DNA of 17,350 bases from Proteobacteria bacterium HN_bin10 (GTDB lineage: Bacteria; Pseudomonadota; Alphaproteobacteria; Caulobacterales; Aquidulcibacteraceae): positions 1 through 17,350 of the forward strand of contig LWDN01000082.1 of assembly GCA_002083515.1 (NCBI GenBank), read 5' to 3'. Position numbers and translations under genes: made by a program. Positions 6,516-13,225 of the stretch are shown here, piece after piece (position 1 is the first letter of the stretch; each line of letters opens with the position of its first letter). The notes under the pieces were generated by a model. It searched no databases and had not been told where the DNA came from. It was given only the letters and a program-made list of their open reading frames with translations.

Positions 6516-7814
6516 TCAATAGAAGATCAGTTCGCCGTTGGGTCCCACGGTCACGTTCCGGAAGCCGCCGTCGCCCGCATAGCCGTTGAGCACCAGTTCG
6601 AGACCAATGCGCCCGATGCTGCCGGGTTCCGTGAGGTTGTAGTTCAGCTGATCGATCACGTTGGTCCGAAGCAGACTGGCGCGGTCCGGCAGCGCCAGAT
6701 CGCAAATGAAGGCCCAGAAATTGTTGATGCAGGGACCGGATTCGCTCATCGCAAAACGAAAATCGGTCGCTGCATCGAAGGTGAAGCGATTTGTGGGCGC
6801 ATCGAAGCGCGGACGAAGCGTCACCGTCACTACCGCATCTCGCAAATCGAAGCGCGGTTCGCCCATGTGGCAGTTCAGATTGTTGTAGCAATTGGTGATG
6901 ATTTCGACGCCGGCGTCCTCGAAATTCACCTGCGCGATAATGGCGCCGCGGCGGTCAGTGCTGAGCCGCGTGGCCGTGGTGTTCCAGTCATTGACATAGG
7001 TTTTGTACATACGATCCGGACCCAGTTCGAGCACCGGAATGTCGATGGGGAACGGCCCGTGAGTGGTGTCTCCGACTTGGAAGGAGAGGTTCGAATCGTT
7101 TGGTCGGAAATAGGCGCGCTCGCCTGAAGGATCGAATTGATTGCGTGTCGGCGTATAGGTGTTGAGCCGAAGATTGATCGCCATCAACCGCCCGATGCCG
7201 TCTTCGCGGGAAAGTTCGCGATAGGCGCCGATGGGCGCAATGTTGAAGGTCTGGTGAGCGCCGCACCCTTGCGTGGGCGAGACCTCGGCCGCGCCGCCAT
7301 TGGCGGCGATGTCGCCCGAAATCTGCAATTGCTTGCCGGTGCGCGCGTCGCGAATGCGATAGGAGCTGCCGCCGCTGATTTGCTCGATGATCCATTGCTG
7401 CTCTGCGCCGCGGGTGGCGCGCGTGGTGCCGACCATGCAATTGTTGCGTGCAGCGCAGAGGGGATTGGCCCGCGCCGCCATGGCGTTGGAGGCGTTGCGT
7501 AGAAGATAGCGGCCAGGGGAGACGCTTGTGATCAGCCAGCGTTGATTGGGATTGCCGTTGTGATCCCAGCCAATGACAGCGGCGTTTTCTGTGAACGTTC
7601 CGCCATTGCTGGCGTCGAGCGATTTGCCGTTGCCCAGGCGGATGGAATAGAGGCCGTCGGCGAGCGTCGCAGGCGTGGCGGCGCAAACCGCGATCGGTCC
7701 CCCCGGACGGATGATAGGCGGTTGGGTGACAGGCCCTCGCGGCAATTGCTGCGCGGCGGCGGGTGTTGCGAGGGCGACGAAAAGCGCACCCGCAAGAGCA
7801 AATAGGAATCGCAT
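6516..7814 (-). CDS. Secreted RICIN-type (beta-trefoil) domain protein with unknown C-terminal domain
   Basis: The 432-residue protein has a clear signal peptide, with predicted cleavage near ATPAAA|QQ (about 21/22), so it is exported. Residues about 48-195 form a ricin-B-like trefoil: the QxW-type repeats appear as NQRWLI (around 91-93), EQQWII (around 139-141) and a degenerate HQTFNI (187-192). Such domains usually bind sugars. Residues about 205-432 are rich in predicted beta-strands and have extra cysteines (CYNNLNC region), and I do not recognise them. A longer in-frame start at 7880 is unlikely, because the ATG at 7814 begins the signal peptide and is preceded by a good GGAGGGG site. 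The gene is upstream of the Crp/Fnr gene on the same strand. The catalytic or binding target of the C-terminal half is unknown. Confidence 0.82.
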   Translation of the reverse strand: MRFLFALAGALFVALATPAAAQQLPRGPVTQPPIIRPGGPIAVCAATPATLADGLYSIRLGNGKSLDASNGGTFTENAAVIGWDHNGNPNQRWLITSVSPGRYLLRNASNAMAARANPLCAARNNCMVGTTRATRGAEQQWIIEQISGGSSYRIRDARTGKQLQISGDIAANGGAAEVSPTQGCGAHQTFNIAPIGAYRELSREDGIGRLMAINLRLNTYTPTRNQFDPSGERAYFRPNDSNLSFQVGDTTHGPFPIDIPVLELGPDRMYKTYVNDWNTTATRLSTDRRGAIIAQVNFEDAGVEIITNCYNNLNCHMGEPRFDLRDAVVTVTLRPRFDAPTNRFTFDAATDFRFAMSESGPCINNFWAFICDLALPDRASLLRTNVIDQLNYNLTEPGSIGRIGLELVLNGYAGDGGFRNVTVGPNGELIFY

Positions 7815-7955
7815 CGATCCCCTCCCTACAGCGTCCCTCGGTGCGCCTGTGTCCGCCCGCCGGCCCTTCGCGTCAAGCATGTCGGATTGCGACGGCCGAC
7901 GGTTCTCGTGGGTAACGCTAGCGCGGCCTTGCCGGATGAGCGCTCAGGCGCGCAC

Positions 7956-9044
7956 TTAAGCCCCAGGCGACATCGCCATTTGCCGGCGAATTTCGCGGCG
8001 GAAGAGGTCGATCGGTTTCGGGCCCTGCTTGGTCTCCAAGCTCCAGAACGTCCAGCCGTTGCAGGCGGGCGCGTCGCAGGCGAGTGCGCCGATGCGGTGA
8101 ATCGAGCCTGTCGCATCGCCCAAAGCCAGCGAGCCATCCGCGCGCACGCGCGCACGCTTGCCGTTGGGCGCCACCAGCCAGCTGCCTGGATGAATGAAGC
8201 CCGCTTCGATGACCTGGCCGAATGGCACGCGCGGCTCTTCCTTCTTGGACTTCGTTACTTCCAGGTCTTCGGGCGAAGCCGGCTTCACCCGCTTCAGCCG
8301 CGCGCGCGCGGCTTCGGCGTAATCGGCGTCGCGCTCAATGCCGATGTAATGGCGTCCGAGACGCTTGGCGGCGGCGCCGGTGGTGCCGGTGCCGAAGAAC
8401 GGATCGAGGATCACTTCGCCGGGCTTGGTGGTGGCCAGGATGACGCGATGCAGCAGCGCCTCCGGCTTCTGCGTCGAATGCAGCTTGCGGCCGTCGCGGT
8501 TCTTCAGCCGCTCGGCGCCGGTGCAGATCGGCAACGTCCAATCCGATCGCATTTGCAGATCGTCATTGAGCGTCTTCAGCGCATCGTAGTGGAACGTGTA
8601 CTTTGTCTCTTTCGAGCGCGCCGCCCAGATCAGGGTTTCGTGCGCATTGGTGAAGCGCGTGCCCTTGAAGTTGGGCATCGGATTGGTCTTGCGCCAGACG
8701 ATGTCGTTCAGAATCCAGAAGCCCAGATCCTGCATGGCGCTGCCGAGGCGGAAGACGTTGTGGTAGGAGCCGATCACCCAGATGGCGCCGTTGGGCTTCA
8801 GCACCCGGCGGGCTTCGGTGAGCCAGGCGCGCGTGAACGCATCGTAGGCGGCGAAGTCCTCGAACTTGTCCCACTCGTCGTCGACGCCATCGACGTTGGA
8901 TTGATCGGGCCGCGTCAGCGCGCCGCCGAGCTGCATGAAATAGGGGGGATCGGCGAAGACGAGATCGACGCTGCCGTCAGCGAGTTTGCGCATCTCCTCG
9001 ATGCAATCGCCTTCGACGATCCGGTCCTTGAAGTGGCGCGCCAT
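7956..9044 (-). CDS. ccrM: CcrM-type adenine-N6 DNA methyltransferase (GANTC)
   Basis: CcrM methylates adenine in GANTC and is a cell-cycle regulator in many Alphaproteobacteria. The 362-residue protein has the beta-class order: the catalytic DPPY (32-35) first, then the target-recognition region, then the SAM-binding DPFFGTGTT (214-222). A second domain after the charged linker (about 268-355, starting EEPRVPFGQVIEAGF) is the C-terminal DNA-binding domain characteristic of CcrM and is absent from many simple methylases. The length is close to the Caulobacter protein. The ATG at 9044 is preceded by CGGGGGACAC, a weak ribosome site. It lies downstream of rnhB and a membrane-protein gene on the same strand. 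Its 79-bp leader contains four of its own target sites, so feedback by methylation is likely. No restriction endonuclease lies nearby, which fits a solitary regulatory methylase. Confidence 0.97.
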   Translation of the reverse strand: MARHFKDRIVEGDCIEEMRKLADGSVDLVFADPPYFMQLGGALTRPDQSNVDGVDDEWDKFEDFAAYDAFTRAWLTEARRVLKPNGAIWVIGSYHNVFRLGSAMQDLGFWILNDIVWRKTNPMPNFKGTRFTNAHETLIWAARSKETKYTFHYDALKTLNDDLQMRSDWTLPICTGAERLKNRDGRKLHSTQKPEALLHRVILATTKPGEVILDPFFGTGTTGAAAKRLGRHYIGIERDADYAEAARARLKRVKPASPEDLEVTKSKKEEPRVPFGQVIEAGFIHPGSWLVAPNGKRARVRADGSLALGDATGSIHRIGALACDAPACNGWTFWSLETKQGPKPIDLFRREIRRQMAMSPGA

Positions 9045-9062
9045 GTGTCCCCCGAGAGGGAG

Positions 9063-9098
9063 GAATCCTCGCTTGACGGACTCGGCGAATCAAGAGTC
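9063..9098 (-). promoter_or_regulatory. Cluster of four GANTC methylation sites in the ccrM leader
   Basis: GAATC (9063-9067), GACTC (9079-9083), GAATC (9087-9091) and GAGTC (9094-9098) lie within 36 bp, 19-54 bp upstream of the ccrM ATG. At random a GANTC would occur about once per 256 positions. In Caulobacter the ccrM leader is known to carry GANTC sites that tie its transcription to methylation state, so this cluster probably serves the same feedback. The exact transcription start is not visible. Confidence 0.75.
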
Positions 9099-9106
9099 CG
9101 GCGCCG

Positions 9107-9114
9107 TTAACCAT
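9107..9114. promoter_or_regulatory. Putative CtrA half-site (TTAACCAT) upstream of ccrM
   Basis: TTAACCAT is a CtrA-type recognition half-site as I recall it. It lies 62 bp upstream of the ccrM ATG and just upstream of the GANTC cluster. The full TTAA-N7-TTAA consensus is not complete here; the second half reads TATT. CtrA activates ccrM in Caulobacter, so the position makes sense, but binding is an inference. Confidence 0.5.
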
Positions 9115-9123
9115 GTTTATTTT

Positions 9124-9837
9124 TCAGGCTGCGGGGGCCGCTCTCAGCCGGCGCCCGAGCGACAGCAAATAGACGACGAAGAAGAGATACATGAAAACCT
9201 CTTCCATCTCGCTCGAGCGATAGCCGCCGGTGAACGCCTGCGCCGAGAAGCTGAACAGGTTCAGGTCGTCGATGCGTTCGGGGATGGCGCCGATCTGGGA
9301 AAACACCACCGGCCCGAGGCAGACAAGCGTCGGCGCCAGCCACCAGGGATTGTCGAACAGGCCGCGGCCGCGGAAGCGCTTCAGCAGCGGATGCACGATC
9401 GTGCCGAGGATCATGCCGAACAGCAGCACGGCCCGCGGCTTTTGATCGAACCACGAACTGGAATTGTGGATGTTGTTCTCGCCCTGATCGTTGAAGATTT
9501 CGAAGAGGCCGTGCATCTCCCAGCCGAAATAATGCTGACCCCAGCTGGTCTCCTCGGTGAGCAGATAGAAGACGCCCAAGCAGATGGCGACGAGCCACCA
9601 GCGCAGCCACTTCTCGTTCTTGCGCACGACAAGCGCGACGGCGAGGACGAGCGACACCAGCAGAAACAGGACCTGGGTGTTCTCCAATAGCCCGAGTTCG
9701 CCGCTGAGCACGCTTGGGTCCGTGAACGCAAACCACATGAACAGCACGTAGAGCGCCGCGCACACGCCCCACACGGCGAGCGCGGAAATGTCGCCGCGCG
9801 CGGCTTGATTTGCGTCCCCAGTCATGGCGCGGAACAT
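9124..9837 (-). CDS. Uncharacterised polytopic membrane protein between rnhB and ccrM
   Basis: The function is not recognised. The 237-residue protein has about six hydrophobic segments (about 20-38, 53-71, 78-95, 137-152, 166-185 and 213-228). Between segments 3 and 4 is a striking polar block, TEETSWGQ (94-101), then FGWEM, FNDQGENN and an HN pair (124-125). From memory, similar E-E-x-S-W-G-Q ... N-x-Q-G-E ... H-N blocks occur in other unnamed bacterial membrane proteins, which suggests a functional, perhaps metal- or lipid-related site (inference). A second acidic cluster, SSEMEEVF, precedes the last helix. Starts at 9855, 9837 and 9825 are possible; 9837 has a GGAG upstream, though rather distant. 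It is 34 bp downstream of rnhB and 79 bp upstream of ccrM on the same strand. Confidence 0.75.
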   Translation of the reverse strand: MFRAMTGDANQAARGDISALAVWGVCAALYVLFMWFAFTDPSVLSGELGLLENTQVLFLLVSLVLAVALVVRKNEKWLRWWLVAICLGVFYLLTEETSWGQHYFGWEMHGLFEIFNDQGENNIHNSSSWFDQKPRAVLLFGMILGTIVHPLLKRFRGRGLFDNPWWLAPTLVCLGPVVFSQIGAIPERIDDLNLFSFSAQAFTGGYRSSEMEEVFMYLFFVVYLLSLGRRLRAAPAA

Positions 9838-9871
9838 AGTGCCGCCGCTCCGCATGTAAACGCCGCTTTGC

Positions 9872-10438
9872 CTACGCGGCGAGGCCGGCGGCGCCGCGCA
9901 CCGGCTTGAAGCTCAGGCGATGGATCGGGCAGGGGCCGAGTTCGGCCAGCGCTTTCTGGTGCTCGGGCGTGCCGTAGCCCTTGTGCTTGGAGAAGCCGTA
10001 GCCCGGATAAAGTTCGCAATATGCAACCATCAAACGGTCGCGCTCGACCTTGGCGATAATCGACGCCGCCGAGATCGAGGCGACGTAAGCGTCGCCATCG
10101 ATAATTGTCTCGATGGCGCAGGGCAGGTCGGGCGCGGAATTGCCGTCGATCAGCGCCGCGACCGGCCGCTCGGGCAGGCCTTCGAAGGCACGGCGCATCG
10201 CCAGATAGGTGGCCTGCAAAATGTTGATCCGGTCGATTTCGTCCGGGCCGGCCATGCCGACGCTCACCGCCGCGCAGGCGCGGATGGCTTGCGCCAGTTC
10301 TTCGCGCGCCTCCGGACTCAGCTGCTTGGAATCCGCCAGTCCTCTGGGCCGCTTCTTGGCCGGCAGGATGACGGCGGCCGCCACAACGGGCCCCGCCCAG
10401 GGGCCGCGCCCGGCCTCATCGATCCCGCAAATGCCCAT
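9872..10438 (-). CDS. rnhB: Ribonuclease HII
   Basis: RNase HII cuts the RNA strand of RNA-DNA hybrids and removes single ribonucleotides misincorporated in DNA. The 188-residue form holds the DEDD metal site: Asp7 and Glu8 in GIDEAGRG, Asp98 in ALIDGN and Asp116 in IIDGDAYVA. The spacings match E. coli RnhB within one residue. The SAASIIAKVERD and YPGYGFSKHKGYGT blocks are also typical. I chose the ATG at 10438. It leaves only three residues before GIDEAGRG, which is short, so the true start may be upstream. An in-frame TTG at 10531 would add 31 poorly conserved residues and would overlap the candidate operator of the divergent cluster. The gene is the first of a minus-strand run leading to ccrM. 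No ribosome site is obvious. Confidence 0.93.
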   Translation of the reverse strand: MGICGIDEAGRGPWAGPVVAAAVILPAKKRPRGLADSKQLSPEAREELAQAIRACAAVSVGMAGPDEIDRINILQATYLAMRRAFEGLPERPVAALIDGNSAPDLPCAIETIIDGDAYVASISAASIIAKVERDRLMVAYCELYPGYGFSKHKGYGTPEHQKALAELGPCPIHRLSFKPVRGAAGLAA

Positions 10439-10505
10439 GGAACAGGATGATGCGGATTCCTGGGCGGGCGCAAACGCCAGTGAAGCTGGCTTTTTGCTAA
10501 GGTCG

Positions 10506-10561
10506 CTTGACAAGCGCTCGCGTTGTGTCAAGTAAGCTTATCAAACAGACAAGCTCGCTTG
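10506..10561 (+). promoter_or_regulatory. Candidate promoter/operator of the Xre membrane-protein cluster
   Basis: A perfect inverted repeat CTTGACA (10506-10512) ... TGTCAAG (10526-10532) with a 13-nt spacer is followed by TAAGCTTA (10533-10540) and a second inverted repeat CAAGC-TC-GCTTG (10550-10561). The second repeat ends just before the AGGAGG of the first gene. TTGACA at 10507-10512 is a perfect -35 hexamer, but no good -10 lies at the right distance. The recurring CAAG/CTTG motif makes this a plausible site for the cluster's own Xre protein (inference). Confidence 0.4.
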
Positions 10562-10573
10562 AAGGAGGCTCAG

Positions 10574-10762
10574 ATGCACCGGCGCTGGAATTTGGGAGTC
10601 CTGGCAGCGATCGCCGTCGCGGTCGCCGTGGCGCTGGCCGCCGGCCCGCCATCGGGCGCGCCGCGGGCGCAAGCGCCCACGGAAGTGACGTTCGCGGTCG
10701 AGGCCGACGGGCTCGCGCTCCACGTCACGCGCGGCGACGTCGCCGTGACGCTGAAGCTCTGA
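10574..10762 (+). CDS. Small signal-anchored protein, 62 aa, unknown
   Basis: I do not recognise this protein. It is preceded by an ideal AGGAGG five bases before the ATG, so translation is credible despite its size. The N-terminus MHRRWNLG is positively charged, and residues 8-25 form one Ala/Val-rich hydrophobic stretch, either a signal peptide or a single anchor. A short Pro/Gly linker follows, and the tail (about 34-62) looks like three beta-strands (EVTFAVEADGLALHVTRGDVAVTLKL region, seen in part). It is the first gene of the Xre cluster, 11 bp before the next gene. An upstream in-frame ATG at 10523 would run through the operator-like repeats and is less likely. Confidence 0.6.
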   Translation: MHRRWNLGVLAAIAVAVAVALAAGPPSGAPRAQAPTEVTFAVEADGLALHVTRGDVAVTLKL

Positions 10763-10773
10763 GGAGAGAGGCA

Positions 10774-11187
10774 ATGACCGCACACCGCAGCAACGCCAGG
10801 GGCCGATACTTGAAGCGCTTCACTGTCAGCATGATCGCCTATGCGGTGCTGCTGATCGGCAGCGTTCTGACGCTGGAGAACATCGAAGGCAGCCAGCTCG
10901 CGAACGGGCCTTGGCGCTATGCGTTGGCGCTGGCGCCGTCGCTGCCGATCCTGGCGACGATCTGGTCGATGGGCGCCTACCTTGCCGACGAAGCCGACGA
11001 ATTCCGGCGCACGATCCTGGCGCAATCGATGCTGTGGGCGCTGGGGCTGACGCTCAGTTTCACCAGCGTCTGGGGCTTCATGGAGGAGTTCGCGCAGGTT
11101 CCGCGCTTTCCGCTCTACCTGACCTTCCCGGTATTCTGCTTCGCCATGGCGCTAGCACAAGTCTTCGTCACGCGGCGCTACAAATGA
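10774..11187 (+). CDS. Four-helix membrane protein paired with Xre regulator
   Basis: The 137-residue protein has four hydrophobic segments (about 17-35, 48-67, 81-100 and 113-132). The acidic motif ADEADEFRR (71-79) lies between segments 2 and 3. The C-terminus is basic (TRRYK), which suggests both ends are cytoplasmic. From memory, short proteins with this DE(x)-R motif followed by an aromatic helix and a W-G-F-x-E turn are often encoded directly before a small Xre protein in Alphaproteobacteria. Here too the stop codon overlaps the Xre start (ATGA, 11184-11187), so the two are translationally coupled. A GGAGAG site precedes the ATG. The function is unknown; a membrane partner or sensor for the regulator is a reasonable inference. 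Confidence 0.82.
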   Translation: MTAHRSNARGRYLKRFTVSMIAYAVLLIGSVLTLENIEGSQLANGPWRYALALAPSLPILATIWSMGAYLADEADEFRRTILAQSMLWALGLTLSFTSVWGFMEEFAQVPRFPLYLTFPVFCFAMALAQVFVTRRYK

Positions 11188-11396
11188 GAAACCGCCTCAA
11201 GGTCCTGCGCGCCGAGCGCAATTGGAGTCAGGCCGATCTCGCCGACAAGCTCGACGTGTCGCGCCAGAGCGTCAACGCCATCGAGACCGGCAAGTACGAT
11301 CCGTCGCTGCCGCTCGCCTTCAAGATTGCAGCCGTCTTCGGACTGGCGATCGAACAAATTTTCAGCGCCGAGGATGTCGCGCAAGCTGCGGAATAG
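11184..11396 (+). CDS. Small Xre-family helix-turn-helix regulator
   Basis: The 70-residue protein is almost entirely one HTH_3 (Cro/C1-type) domain. LRAERNWSQADLADKLDVS covers helices 1-2, and RQSVNAIETGKYDPSLPLAF holds the recognition helix and the conserved turn. FKIAAVFGLAIEQIF is helix 4-5. No sensor domain is present, so any signal must come through a partner, probably the co-encoded membrane proteins. The start overlaps the previous stop by 4 nt. The gene is followed after 9 bp by the next membrane protein, with GGAG from the end of this gene serving as its ribosome site. Autoregulation through the inverted repeats at 10506-10561 is likely but not shown. Confidence 0.92.
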   Translation: MRNRLKVLRAERNWSQADLADKLDVSRQSVNAIETGKYDPSLPLAFKIAAVFGLAIEQIFSAEDVAQAAE

Positions 11397-11405
11397 GAGA
11401 AACGC

Positions 11406-11846
11406 ATGTCGGTTCTGCCAACTACTCAAAATCAGCGGCGCGCGCTCTATTGGAATTTGATGACCGCAGCGATGGGGCTATTGGTGCTAGCGGTTGTAGC
11501 TGGGCGCGTCTTTAGCGTCCCCACCGGCGCGATAGCGTCTGTGATTCTGGTTGGAATTGGCCTGTTGGCCCTTCTGCAATTCAACTCACTCGATGAGGTA
11601 GCCAAGCAGGCGCACTACGTCGCTTGGTATTGGGGCAGCTTGCTGGCGATGAGTGTTATCGTCGCCGTCAATGTGTTGTTCGCGTTGACCAAAGAGGCTC
11701 CTGAATTGGCGGAAGCGGCGATGATCCGTTGGCTCGGTGAAGCCGACGCAGCAACGGGTTTCTTGACAGGCTTGATGGTCGCGCCGGTGCTGATGGTGCT
11801 TGGCTTCAGCGGGTGGTGGGCGGCCTATTGGCTGCGTCGGCGCTGA
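11406..11846 (+). CDS. Four-helix membrane protein of the Xre cluster (second paralogue-like)
   Basis: The 146-residue protein has hydrophobic segments at about 17-35, 42-58, 71-92 and 117-140. The motif SLDEVAKQAHY (61-71) lies between segments 2 and 3, the same position as the acidic motif in the proteins at 10774-11187 and 11874-12299. The C-terminus is basic (WLRRR). A hydrophilic loop with acidic residues (about 96-115) separates the last two helices. A GGAG lies 6 nt before the ATG. I do not recognise the function. The local codon use is visibly less GC-biased than in the neighbours (for example GTTGTAGCT, TTGACC), which may hint at separate acquisition. Confidence 0.8.
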   Translation: MSVLPTTQNQRRALYWNLMTAAMGLLVLAVVAGRVFSVPTGAIASVILVGIGLLALLQFNSLDEVAKQAHYVAWYWGSLLAMSVIVAVNVLFALTKEAPELAEAAMIRWLGEADAATGFLTGLMVAPVLMVLGFSGWWAAYWLRRR

Positions 11847-11873
11847 CGAAACGAACAAAGGAGAGAAACGGAA

Positions 11874-12299
11874 GTGGCTATTCGTGAACATTTTTCGTGG
11901 GTCTGGCTGACGGCGCTGGTGCTGACCTACGGCGTCTATTTCACCACCATCGCGGTGCTGCAATCGCGCGGCGAGATTCCGATGATGACGGAATTTGCGC
12001 TGCTCTCAGGCGCGGCGCTGGCGCAAGTGATCATGCTCGCGGCCGGCAGCATCTTTGTGCGTATGCGCGATCCCGGCGTGCGCCGCACACTCGACGAGCG
12101 CGACCGCGCCATCGAACATCGCGCCACCAACGCGGCCTATTACGTGCTGATGGCGGGCATGATCCTGGTCGGCTGCTTCATGCCTTTCAACAAGCAAGGC
12201 TGGGACATCGTGCACGGCGCCATTCTGGCGATCGTCGCCGCCGAGATCGTCCATCACGGCCTCGTGGTCAGAGCCTATCGCATGGGCTGGCAGCCGTGA
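11874..12299 (+). CDS. Four-helix membrane protein with DERD motif (DUF2178-like)
   Basis: The 141-residue protein has four hydrophobic segments (about 10-29, 42-62, 86-106 and 113-131). The motif TLDERDRAIEHRA (72-84) lies between segments 2 and 3. A DERD/DERE motif before a helix pair recalls the DUF2178 group of small membrane proteins often encoded with Xre regulators (from memory, tentative). The start is GTG at 11874, supported by AAAGGAG ten bases upstream. It is the last gene of the cluster, 27 bp after the previous one, and glyQ follows 50 bp later. It shares the layout of the two other cluster membrane proteins, though direct sequence identity is low. Confidence 0.82.
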   Translation: MAIREHFSWVWLTALVLTYGVYFTTIAVLQSRGEIPMMTEFALLSGAALAQVIMLAAGSIFVRMRDPGVRRTLDERDRAIEHRATNAAYYVLMAGMILVGCFMPFNKQGWDIVHGAILAIVAAEIVHHGLVVRAYRMGWQP

Positions 12300-12349
12300 G
12301 CTCCGCCCCGGCTTGATAAGTGCGGCGGCGGCCATTACGCGGGTGCACA

Positions 12350-13225
12350 ATGGCCGCCAAACCGCTTCGCTGCTTCCAGGACGTGATCCTGACGCTCCAG
12401 AACTACTGGGCTGAGCAGGGTTGCGCGATTTTGCAGCCTTATGACGAGCAGGTCGGCGCCGGCACGCTGCATCCGGCGACGACGTTGCGGGCATTGGGGC
12501 CGAAGCCGTGGCGCGCGGCTTACGTGCAGCCGTCGCGGCGCCCGAAGGACGGACGCTATGGCGAAAACCCGAACCGGCTGCAGCACTATTATCAGTATCA
12601 GGTGATCCTGAAGCCGAACCCGCCGGACCTGCAACAACTCTATCTCAACTCGCTGGCGCGCATCGGCATCGATCCGCTGCTGCACGACATCCGCTTCGTC
12701 GAGGACGATTGGGAGAATCCGACTGTCGGCGCCTGGGGCTTGGGCTGGGAAGTGTGGTGCGACGGCATGGAGGTGAGCCAGTACACGTACTTCCAGCAAG
12801 TCGGCGGCTTGGATGTGCGCCCGGTGTCGGGCGAACTCACCTATGGGCTCGAACGCTTGGCCATGTACGTGTTCGGCGTCGACCGTGTGTTCGATCTGCC
12901 GTTCAACGATCCCGATAGCGCCACGCCGCTCAGCTACGGCGATGTGTTCCTCGAAAACGAGAAGCAGCAATCGCGCTTCAATTTCGAACTCTCCGACAAC
13001 GAGATGGTGCTGCGCTGGTTTGGCGACGCCGAGGGCCAAGCCAAGCGTCTGCTGGAGGCAAACTGTGTGCTGCCGGCGTTCGATTACACGCTGAAGGCCT
13101 CGCACCTGTTCAATCTGCTCGACGCGCGCGGCGTGGTCTCGCCCACCGAACGCCAAAGCTTCATCGCCCGCGTGCGCGATCTGGCGAAGGGGTGCGCCAG
13201 CGCTTGGGCGGAGAGCCAGCAATGA
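12350..13225 (+). CDS. glyQ: Glycyl-tRNA synthetase alpha subunit
   Basis: GlyQ is the catalytic subunit of the alpha2-beta2 class II enzyme that charges tRNA-Gly. The 291 residues match the usual length. Family blocks are plain: FQDVILTLQNYWAEQGC at the start, QPYDEQVGAGTLHPAT, AYVQPSRRPKDGRYGENPNR (motif 2 region) and SGELTYGLERLAMY (motif 3 region). The ATG at 12350 fits the family start; an upstream in-frame GTG at 12320 would add ten unsupported residues. No good ribosome site is visible. The stop overlaps the ATG of the DUF559 gene (ATGA, 13222-13225), so glyQ, that gene and glyS probably form one operon. Confidence 0.97.
   Translation: MAAKPLRCFQDVILTLQNYWAEQGCAILQPYDEQVGAGTLHPATTLRALGPKPWRAAYVQPSRRPKDGRYGENPNRLQHYYQYQVILKPNPPDLQQLYLNSLARIGIDPLLHDIRFVEDDWENPTVGAWGLGWEVWCDGMEVSQYTYFQQVGGLDVRPVSGELTYGLERLAMYVFGVDRVFDLPFNDPDSATPLSYGDVFLENEKQQSRFNFELSDNEMVLRWFGDAEGQAKRLLEANCVLPAFDYTLKASHLFNLLDARGVVSPTERQSFIARVRDLAKGCASAWAESQQ

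Noticed and set aside
7815..7955. Possible small gene or tRNA between the RICIN-protein gene and ccrM
   Set aside because: There is no cloverleaf and no framed start with a ribosome site other than that of the RICIN-protein gene. It is ordinary leader sequence.
7956..9044. Restriction-modification system
   Set aside because: The methylase has the CcrM C-terminal domain, and no restriction endonuclease gene lies beside it. The DUF559 gene is 4 kb away in a different operon.
7887..9110. 407-codon open frame on the plus strand opposite ccrM
   Set aside because: It is antisense to the full ccrM gene, with shadow composition and no motif.
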